Source of the DNA: Actinomycetota bacterium
GTDB taxonomy: Bacteria > Actinomycetota > Acidimicrobiia > Acidimicrobiales > JACDEA01
Direction: 5' to 3'
Length of the DNA stretch: 10,759 bases
Assembly (NCBI GenBank): GCA_013816725.1
Contig: JACDEA010000041.1
Location: 1 to 10,759, forward strand
Part shown: positions 6,055-10,759 of the stretch, piece after piece
How the letters are laid out: each line of letters starts with the position of its first letter
Position numbering within the stretch: position 1 is the first letter of the stretch
Notes under the pieces: model-generated
The model's database searches: none
The model's input: only the letters and a program-made list of their open reading frames with translations
What the model was told of the DNA's origin: nothing
Translations under genes and position numbers: made by a program

Positions 6055-6802
6055 CTCCCCACCCCGCGTGACCCGGGACGATGCCGACGAAGAGGGCGTT
6101 GGCGTTTCGGTACGGCGCGCCGTACCGCGCGCCATGCACCTCCGAGAGCGGAACTTCTAGCCACCGGTTGTCACGCGAGATTCGCTTTATCGCCGTCTGA
6201 ATTGGGAAGTCGATCGCGCCGGAGTGGATGTACTCGTCGAGATGTGGGTTTTGACCGAGTGGACACGTCAACAAGATCGAGCCCCCATCGCAAACAAGGT
6301 CCCGGATAGCCCGATAGGCCCGGACGACCTTGTCGGGCTCACGTGGTCGTTCGTCCCATCCGACGTGTTCCAGCGTTGATACCGAGACGACGCGTGCGTA
6401 CTTCTCGTCGGGCCGGTAGTCCACGATGTCGACGTTCATTACGCCAGGTGACACCTCGTACTTGTCAAGGATGTCGTGGCTGACAGGCACATAGTGGCTG
6501 AGGACGTTGCCGATCTCGATTGTTCTTCCCGGCGGCGTCTGCGCCAGGAAGTCGAGCGCAAGCGTCAGCTCGACGCTTCGCTCGTTGCGCCATGCTCGGT
6601 TGTAATGGTGACGCGTGTAGCGAAGGTCCAGGCCTCGAAACCGTAACGGCTCTCGTTCCCAACGCCGGTGGAGGAACGGGTACAGCGCGTACGACCGGGC
6701 CACGTCGGCCACTTCCGCGACGGCACCGGCGACGCCCTGCTCACCGACGTGGAAACGCACGCTTCCAACCAGGCGTTTTGCCTCTCGATAGACAGAAGTC
6801 AC
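6029..6802 (-). CDS. SAM-dependent methyltransferase-like protein
   Basis: A 257-residue protein from the GTG at 6802-6800, which overlaps the GT4 stop by 4 nt (GTGA) and has a GAGG Shine-Dalgarno 5 nt upstream; an in-frame extension to 6886 lies wholly inside the GT4 gene. The Rossmann-type part is at about 90-182: TIEIGNVLSHY (95-104) at motif I, GVMNVDIVDY (120-129) with an acidic residue ending strand 2, ARVVSVSTLEHVGWDE (136-151) at motif IV, and CDGGSILLTCPLG (171-183) at motif VI. The N-terminal 60 residues are basic and of unclear function. The motif I loop is GNVLSHY instead of the usual GxGxG, a variant I associate with methyltransferases of polysaccharide gene clusters. It probably modifies a sugar or glycan made with the upstream GT4 enzyme; the substrate is unknown, and loss of methyltransferase activity cannot be excluded. 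Confidence 0.8.
   Translation of the reverse strand: MTSVYREAKRLVGSVRFHVGEQGVAGAVAEVADVARSYALYPFLHRRWEREPLRFRGLDLRYTRHHYNRAWRNERSVELTLALDFLAQTPPGRTIEIGNVLSHYVPVSHDILDKYEVSPGVMNVDIVDYRPDEKYARVVSVSTLEHVGWDERPREPDKVVRAYRAIRDLVCDGGSILLTCPLGQNPHLDEYIHSGAIDFPIQTAIKRISRDNRWLEVPLSEVHGARYGAPYRNANALFVGIVPGHAGWGVTVPATGR
6109..6126. repeat. Perfect 18-bp palindrome inside the methyltransferase gene
   Basis: The sequence is GGTACGGCGCGCCGTACC, identical to its reverse complement; as RNA it could fold as a 7-bp stem with a CGCG loop on either strand. It encodes RYGAPYR in the methyltransferase (about residues 226-232) and starts 55 nt past the flippase stop at 6054. There is no T-tract after it on either strand, so a classical intrinsic terminator is not supported. 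Confidence 0.6.
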
Positions 6803-7929
6803 CTCAGCCTCGCCGTCGAACCGATCCGTGCGTTCTCGACAACCTGCTCGAGGATCCTCGCCGTCTCGTGGGCGATCGTCGGCCATGCATACTTCTCCGC
6901 ATGGCGACGTGCCGCGTCGCGGGCGCCGCGCGCAGGGAGGGGATCGCTCAGCAGCCGCTTCAGCTCTGTCGCCAGCGCCGCGTGATCACCGGCCGGGAAC
7001 AGGGTGCCTCCGACGCCGCCGCCGGTGACTTCGCGGTGTGCCGGAATGTCGCTCACCACGTACGGCACCCCGAGCGCCATCGCCTCAACGACCACGATTC
7101 CAAACCCTTCGATCTCGCTCGCAGAGACGAGCACCGCGCTCCCCGCGATGGTCGCCAACACATCCCGATGCGACGGGACGAAGCCACGAATGTCGACGCA
7201 TTGACGGACACCGAGCGCGTCGGCGAGACCGAGCAGTCCTCCCATCTCGGGCCCTTGCCCGATCACTACGAGCCTCAGGTCGGAGAAGTCGGCGTATAAC
7301 TCGGCCACCGCTCGGACAACCACATCCACACGCTTGTACGGGACAAGCCGGCTGACGGTCACCACAGAACGCGGAGGCAACTCCGCCGGAACGACGCTCG
7401 CCACGAGCTGAGGCTCAAACCCGCAAGGCACAACGGTGACGCGCTGCGACTGAACGCCGTGCGATACCAGCTTCGCCGCCGTGCTGTCGGAGATCGCGAT
7501 GTACCGGTCGACGGGGAGCTTGAGGAGGACTCGTTCGACGGTTTCACCCACCCACCCAGCAGCCCTGCCAAACCCGTCGCTTCGCCAATGCCCTATGAGG
7601 ACGTCGGCGTACCAGAACACGACAGGTCGCCGCTTCAGGCGTGCCACGAGCCATGCGACGCCATGCACCACGTTCGTTGTTCCTACGATCACGTCGGCTT
7701 GCGTGGTGAGGCCGCGCACAAAAGTGGCGACAAGGAACCACAGCCGGCCGGGGATCGACCTGATGCTGGCGTCATCCCAGACGCGACCGTCGGTAAGTCG
7801 CGCCAGCACCACGATCTCATGCTCCTTGGAAAGATGGCGCCGCACGTAGTGGCAGTAAGCCTCGACACCGCCGGTGATTTCGGCGTCGTAGGTCGCCGGC
7901 AGGTACTCGGTGATCAGAAGGATGCGCAT
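6799..7929 (-). CDS. GT4 family glycosyltransferase (GT-B fold)
   Basis: A 376-residue cytoplasmic or membrane-peripheral glycosyltransferase from the ATG at 7929-7927. The N-terminal acceptor domain starts MRILLITEYLPATYDAEITGGVEAYCHYV (1-28), with the GG loop after the first strand typical of the family. The donor domain shows TVSRLVPYKRVD (191-202), whose Arg194 and Lys199 normally contact the nucleotide diphosphate, VVIGQGPEM (221-229), IRGFVPSHRDV (247-257) and the EX7E motif SEIEGFGIVVVEAMALGVP (271-289; Glu274 and Glu282), then SDIPAHREV. These are the hallmarks of retaining GT4 enzymes such as mannosyl- and glucosyltransferases of polysaccharide assembly. Length is normal. The methyltransferase-like gene follows with a 4-nt overlap, so the pair probably works on the same glycan. 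Donor sugar and linkage cannot be deduced. Confidence 0.94.
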   Translation of the reverse strand: MRILLITEYLPATYDAEITGGVEAYCHYVRRHLSKEHEIVVLARLTDGRVWDDASIRSIPGRLWFLVATFVRGLTTQADVIVGTTNVVHGVAWLVARLKRRPVVFWYADVLIGHWRSDGFGRAAGWVGETVERVLLKLPVDRYIAISDSTAAKLVSHGVQSQRVTVVPCGFEPQLVASVVPAELPPRSVVTVSRLVPYKRVDVVVRAVAELYADFSDLRLVVIGQGPEMGGLLGLADALGVRQCVDIRGFVPSHRDVLATIAGSAVLVSASEIEGFGIVVVEAMALGVPYVVSDIPAHREVTGGGVGGTLFPAGDHAALATELKRLLSDPLPARGARDAARRHAEKYAWPTIAHETARILEQVVENARIGSTARLR

Positions 7930-7946
7930 ACGATTCGGGTCGCGGA

Positions 7947-7952
7947 GTTTAT
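7947..7952 (-). promoter_or_regulatory. Candidate -10 box (TAAACT) for the GT4-methyltransferase pair
   Basis: On the minus strand GATAAACT contains TAAACT (TANNNT), 17 nt before the ATG at 7929. It sits in the 90-base divergent gap 7930-8019 and would give a short leader of about 10 nt. No Shine-Dalgarno or clear -35 element is visible. Tentative. Confidence 0.3.
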
Positions 7953-8007
7953 CGGGTGGCCTTTCCTACGCTGGGATGACGCCCGAGGCTACCGGCGAGG
8001 GGTCTCG

Positions 8008-8013
8008 TAGGCT
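8008..8013 (+). promoter_or_regulatory. Candidate -10 box (TAGGCT) of a leaderless promoter for cofDE
   Basis: TAGGCT is followed by six bases (GGCGGC) and then the GTG start of cofD at 8020. The TAG is also the in-frame stop that bounds the reading frame upstream, so no earlier start exists. The only purine-rich stretch, GAGGGG near 7997-8002, is too far away to serve as a Shine-Dalgarno. The layout matches that of the GT2 gene and implies transcription beginning at the start codon. No clear -35 element is seen. Confidence 0.5.
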
Positions 8014-8019
8014 GGCGGC

Positions 8020-8940
8020 GTGATCACGGCGCTGGCGGGTGGGGTGGGCGCGGCACGCATGTTGCGCGGCCTGCTCGCCGTGGCCGCCCCCGGCGACGTG
8101 ACGGCGATCGTCAACACCGGTGACGACGTCGTTCTCCACGGCCTGCACGTGAGCCCCGACCTCGACACGGTCACGTACACGTTGGCCGGCGCGATAGACC
8201 CCGAGCGCGGGTGGGGCCTGGCCGGCGAGTCGTGGGCGGCCATGGAAGCGCTGGAGCGCTACGGCGGCAACACGTGGTTCCGGCTGGGCGACCGCGACCT
8301 GGCAACGCACATGTACCGGACGCAACGGCTTTCTGACGGTGCACCGCTGTCGCAGGTGACAGCCGAGATCGCCGGTGCTTGGGACGTGGGCGCCCGCCTC
8401 ATACCAATGACCGACGATCGCGTCGAGACGCGCGTCACGGTGATGGGCGAAGGCGAGATCGGGTTCCAGGAGTATTTCGTGGGCCGCCAGCACGGCGTGG
8501 CCATCTCGGCGGTGCGCTTCGCCGGCGCGCTCGAAGCGCGTCCCGCGCCGGGGGTGCTCGACGCGATCGCCGGCGCCACGCGGGTCGTGATCTGCCCTTC
8601 CAACCCGTTCGTGTCGATCGGGCCGTTGCTCGAAGTGCCGGGCCTCCGGCACGCGGTCGAGGCCCGTCGCCGCGACACGGTCGCCGTCTCCCCCATCGTC
8701 GCCGGGGCCGCCCTCAAGGGCCCCGCCGATCGCATGCTCGTCGAGCTGGGCCACGAGGCGTCGGTCGTGGGCGTGGCCCGGCTCTACGCACCGCTGGCCG
8801 CCACGCTGGTGATCGACGACGCCGATGCGAAGCTGGCTCGTGCGGTCGAGGCCGCCGGTATTCGGTGCGTGGTCACGCACACCGTGATGCGCACGCCCGA
8901 GGACGCCGCCGCGTTGGCCAAGGTCGTGCTCGACGCGTGA
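8020..8940 (+). CDS. cofD: CofD/FbiA, 2-phospho-L-lactate (or phosphoenolpyruvate) transferase of F420 biosynthesis
   Basis: A 306-residue enzyme that joins the activated C3 acid (lactyl- or enolpyruvyl-diphosphoguanosine) to the deazaflavin FO to give F420-0 or dehydro-F420-0 in the cytoplasm. Signature segments: ITALAGGVGAARML (2-15), AIVNTGDDVVLHGLHVSPDLDTVTYTLAG (29-57, with Asp49 at the expected metal-binding position), FRLGDRDLATHMYRT (87-101), EIGFQEYFV (146-154), VVICPSNPFVSIGPLL (189-204) and VAVSPIVAGAALKGPADRM (221-239). Length matches the family. In mycobacteria the homologue FbiA uses the phosphoenolpyruvate-derived donor; which donor this enzyme uses cannot be told by eye. The start is GTG at 8020, bounded by an in-frame TAG at 8008. 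cofE follows with a 4-nt overlap. Confidence 0.96.
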   Translation: MITALAGGVGAARMLRGLLAVAAPGDVTAIVNTGDDVVLHGLHVSPDLDTVTYTLAGAIDPERGWGLAGESWAAMEALERYGGNTWFRLGDRDLATHMYRTQRLSDGAPLSQVTAEIAGAWDVGARLIPMTDDRVETRVTVMGEGEIGFQEYFVGRQHGVAISAVRFAGALEARPAPGVLDAIAGATRVVICPSNPFVSIGPLLEVPGLRHAVEARRRDTVAVSPIVAGAALKGPADRMLVELGHEASVVGVARLYAPLAATLVIDDADAKLARAVEAAGIRCVVTHTVMRTPEDAAALAKVVLDA

Positions 8941-9632
8941 CGATCTCCGTCATCCCGGTCGCCGGGTTGCCCCAGGTGCAGCCGGGCGACCTGCTGGCCG
9001 ACCTGCTCCTCGCCCACGCGTCCATACGCAACGGCGACGTCGTCGTCATCACCCAGAAGGTCGTTTCCAAAGCGGAGAACCGGCTGGAGGCGGTCGACCC
9101 CGACGACCCGCTGGCCCACAAGGCCATCGTGGAGCGGGAATCGGTGCGCGTGCTGCGCCGGCGCGGCGACCTCATCGTGAGCGAAACGGCCCACGGCTTC
9201 GTGTGCGCCAACGCCGGCGTCGACCTTTCCAACGTGGAACGCGGTCAGGTAGCGCTGCTTCCGCTCGACGCCGACCGCTCGGCCCGGCGGATTCGCGACG
9301 GCATCCGCGCCACCGCGGGGCTCGCGGTCGGGGTCATCATCAGCGACACCTTCGGTCGCCCGTGGCGGCGCGGGTTGACCGACGTCGCCTTGGGCTGCGC
9401 CGGCGTCGCCGCGGTCGTCGACCTCCGCGGTACGCAGGACACATATGGCCGCGAGTTGCTGGTCACCGAGGTCGCCGTGGCCGACGAGATCGCGTCGGCG
9501 GCCGAGCTGGTAATGGGAAAGTCCAGCGGCGTGGCCGCCGCAATCGTCCGCGGGGTCGATCCCGCATGGCTGCGTGAAGGGTCGGTGCGGGCCGAGATCG
9601 TCCGCCGTTACGACGAGGACTTGTTTCGCTGA
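8937..9632 (+). CDS. cofE: CofE, coenzyme F420-0:L-glutamate ligase (single-domain)
   Basis: A 231-residue GTP-dependent ligase that adds the gamma-linked glutamate tail to F420-0. It starts at GTG 8937, overlapping the cofD stop by 4 nt (GTGA); the upstream part of the same open frame is antisense-free but lies inside cofD and has no protein character. Family motifs: VVVITQKVVSKAENR (35-49), AHGFVCANAGVDLSNV (85-100), VIISDTFGRPWRRGLTDVALGCAG (133-156), VVDLRGTQDTYGREL (160-174) and GKSSGVAAAIVRG (194-206). Length is that of stand-alone CofE. Mycobacterial FbiB is about 448 residues because a C-terminal FMN-binding nitroreductase-type domain, which reduces dehydro-F420-0, is fused on; here the frame ends after the ligase domain. 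The gene ends 73 nt before the convergent galE stop. Confidence 0.95.
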   Translation: MTISVIPVAGLPQVQPGDLLADLLLAHASIRNGDVVVITQKVVSKAENRLEAVDPDDPLAHKAIVERESVRVLRRRGDLIVSETAHGFVCANAGVDLSNVERGQVALLPLDADRSARRIRDGIRATAGLAVGVIISDTFGRPWRRGLTDVALGCAGVAAVVDLRGTQDTYGRELLVTEVAVADEIASAAELVMGKSSGVAAAIVRGVDPAWLREGSVRAEIVRRYDEDLFR

Positions 9633-9647
9633 AGCTCGAGGCCGGCG

Positions 9648-9703
9648 CCGACGTCGTCGGACCAGACAGCCCTTTAGGGTTGCACGAAGACGCCGTGCGG
9701 CGT
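9648..9703. terminator. Two short hairpins between convergent cofE and galE, possible terminator region
   Basis: The 73-base gap 9633-9705 between the two convergent genes holds CCGACGTCGTCGG at 9648-9660 (5-bp stem, 3-nt loop, or a near-perfect palindrome) and ACGCCGTGCGGCGT at 9690-9703 (5-bp stem, GTGC loop). Neither is followed by a T-tract, so they are weak candidates for bidirectional termination. Confidence 0.3.
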
Positions 9704-9705
9704 GG

Positions 9706-10647
9706 TCACCCGCGGTCGGCCACGTGACGGAGCACGGCGGCGACGCCGTCGCTCAGAGCCGTCCACGGCTTCCAGCCGAGGTGGATGGCGGCCCGGCCCG
9801 GATCGAGCGCCGAGCGCAACACGTCGCCCGGACGCGGGGGCCCAAAGGCCGGCTCGCTGGGTCCGCCGGCGGCGGCCGCCATCGTGCGATACAGCTCGAG
9901 GTTCGACGTCTCGATTCCGGTGCCGACGTTGAGCACCAGACCGCTGCCCTTCTCGGCGGCGCGGGCGAAGGCGTCAACTACGTCGTCGACGAACACGTAG
10001 TCACGTGTATGGCTGCCGTCGCCGTTGACGAAACACGGTTCACCGGTGACGAGCCGCGCCGCCCAGATGGCGACCACGCCGGCCTCACCATGCGGGTCCT
10101 GGCGCGGGCCGTACACGTTGGCCAGGGCCAAGGCAGTGAACTCGATGTCGTACAGCTCGCGGTAGGCGACGAGGTAGTCGTTCACAGCGCGCTTCGACAC
10201 GCCATAGGGCGAGAGCGGCCGGGGTGGCGTGGACTCCTTCACCGGCAGCTCGTCGGGCTCGCCGTACAGCGTGCCGCCGCTGGCCGCGTACACGACCTTC
10301 CGCGTTCCCCCGCGGCGCGCTCCCTCCAGCACGTTGAGGCTCCCGATCACGTTGATCTCGGCGTCCCGGATCGGCTCCTCCACCGACACCTTTACCGCGG
10401 CTTGCGCGGCGAGGTGGAACACGACCTCGGGCTGCCGCCGTTCCATCAAGTCGCCCAGGCCAGGATTGCGGATGTCGAGATGATGGAAGGTGAGCTTGTT
10501 GTCGGGGTCGGCGCGAGCGTCGGCCAGGTTCTGGAGCGCGCCGGTCGACAGGTCGTCGACGACGTCGACGTCGTGGCCGCCGGCCAGCAGCCGGTCGACG
10601 AGCGTGGAGCCGATGAACCCGGCACCGCCGGTGACCAAGGCCCGCAC
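9706..10647 (-). CDS. galE: UDP-glucose 4-epimerase-type extended SDR (GalE1-like)
   Basis: A 313-residue NAD-dependent epimerase, probably interconverting UDP-glucose and UDP-galactose for glycan synthesis. Motifs of the extended SDR family: TGGAGFIG (6-13) for NAD binding, DDLSTG (31-36) with the acidic residue that favours NAD, HLAAQ (78-82), the catalytic site AASGGTLYGE (121-130; Ser123) and SPYGVSK (146-152; Tyr148, Lys152), then ANVYGPRQDPHGEAGVVA (176-193), DGSHTRDYVFVDDVVDAF (210-227) and PPRPGD (270-275). By memory the sequence closely follows mycobacterial GalE1 (Rv3634c). Start is GTG at 10647, immediately after the TAG of the upstream gene, so the two are one operon. Other UDP-sugar epimerase activities remain possible because the substrate loop was not compared. 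Confidence 0.9.
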   Translation of the reverse strand: MRALVTGGAGFIGSTLVDRLLAGGHDVDVVDDLSTGALQNLADARADPDNKLTFHHLDIRNPGLGDLMERRQPEVVFHLAAQAAVKVSVEEPIRDAEINVIGSLNVLEGARRGGTRKVVYAASGGTLYGEPDELPVKESTPPRPLSPYGVSKRAVNDYLVAYRELYDIEFTALALANVYGPRQDPHGEAGVVAIWAARLVTGEPCFVNGDGSHTRDYVFVDDVVDAFARAAEKGSGLVLNVGTGIETSNLELYRTMAAAAGGPSEPAFGPPRPGDVLRSALDPGRAAIHLGWKPWTALSDGVAAVLRHVADRG

Positions 10648-10759
10648 CTACGAGTCGCTTTCGGGGAGGCGGGCGCCGCGAAGGCGGGCGCCGGGCGGGA
10701 CGACGGCGCCGTCGCCGATCACAGTCACCTCACCGAGGTCCGCGCCCTCGCCGATCACG
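10648..10759 (-). CDS. C-terminal end of a hexapeptide-repeat (left-handed beta-helix) protein, probably a sugar-phosphate nucleotidyltransferase
   Basis: Only the last 36-37 codons are in the window, ending with TAG at 10650-10648. The visible part reads VIGEGADLGEVTVIGDGAVV, then PPGARLRGARLPESDS. The spacing of I/V-G-x-G-A is that of hexapeptide repeats, which form the left-handed beta-helix at the C-terminus of NDP-sugar pyrophosphorylases such as mannose-1-phosphate guanylyltransferase and of some acyltransferases. A sugar-nucleotide enzyme is favoured because galE follows with no gap and because in Mycobacterium tuberculosis the fbiA-fbiB pair lies close to a mannose-1-phosphate guanylyltransferase gene (Rv3264c). 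The N-terminal catalytic domain is outside the window, so the specific enzyme is not assigned. Confidence 0.7.
   Translation of the reverse strand, partial: VIGEGADLGEVTVIGDGAVVPPGARLRGARLPESDS

Noticed and set aside
6803..6886. In-frame N-terminal extension of the methyltransferase gene
   Set aside because: It lies in the GT4 coding sequence; the GTG at 6802 has a GAGG ribosome site and a 4-nt overlap.
6520..7299. 259-codon plus-strand open frame
   Set aside because: It crosses the junction of the GT4 and methyltransferase genes in antisense and has no protein-like features.
7966..8880. 304-codon minus-strand open frame
   Set aside because: Fully antisense to cofD, whose motifs are unmistakable; the antisense product is rich in Arg, His and Asp without a domain.
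8379..8936. Upstream part of the open frame containing cofE
   Set aside because: It overlaps cofD in another frame and reads as Arg/Gly-rich shadow; homologues of CofE begin near the GTG at 8937.
9690..9703. ACGCCGTGCGGCGT hairpin as a strong intrinsic terminator
   Set aside because: The stem has only 5 bp and no T-tract follows on either strand, so only a weak terminator-region call is kept.

Overview
The window is high-GC bacterial DNA with dense, overlapping genes, frequent GTG starts, TANNNT-type -10 boxes and a coenzyme F420 gene pair. Together with a galE very like the mycobacterial enzyme, this points to Actinomycetota, possibly a deep lineage such as Acidimicrobiia. The class-level placement is inference. 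I see no rRNA, tRNA, CRISPR array or insertion sequence.

Layout. (1) Bases 1-1931, minus strand: a three-gene cassette of a GT2 dolichyl-phosphate-mannose-synthase-like glycosyltransferase, a DUF2304 membrane protein and a DUF6541-like polytopic membrane protein that runs off the left edge. (2) Bases 2016-6054, plus strand, divergent from the cassette: a 901-residue secreted SpoIID/LytB-domain protein with an eight-unit repeat domain, overlapping a MATE/Wzx-like flippase. (3) Bases 6029-7929, minus strand: a GT4 glycosyltransferase overlapping a SAM-methyltransferase-like gene, whose 3' end overlaps the flippase tail to tail. (4) Bases 8020-9632, plus strand: cofD and cofE of F420 biosynthesis, overlapping by 4 nt. 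(5) Bases 9706-10759, minus strand: a galE-type epimerase directly behind the C-terminal end of a hexapeptide-repeat protein, probably a sugar-nucleotide pyrophosphorylase, that runs off the right edge.

Regions 1-3 read as a cell-envelope glycan locus: lipid-linked sugar transfer (GT2, DUF2304, DUF6541), cytoplasmic assembly (GT4, methyltransferase), export (flippase) and a secreted peptidoglycan-acting enzyme (SpoIID) whose repeats may bind wall or glycan. Regions 4-5 look like core genome and recall the mycobacterial fbiA-fbiB-manC neighbourhood. Single 60-base lines counted by hand gave about 55-63% GC in regions 2-3, about 78-80% in cofDE and 70% in galE, which suggests a compositional boundary near 7930-8020.

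The most unusual items are the SpoIID protein (signature motif moved to the N-terminus, plus a twice-duplicated 240-residue repeat block), two start sites of the form TAGNCT-N6-GTG that look like leaderless promoters, and a perfect 18-bp palindrome inside the methyltransferase gene just past the flippase stop. No function is known for the locus as a whole; its grouping as one system is inference.
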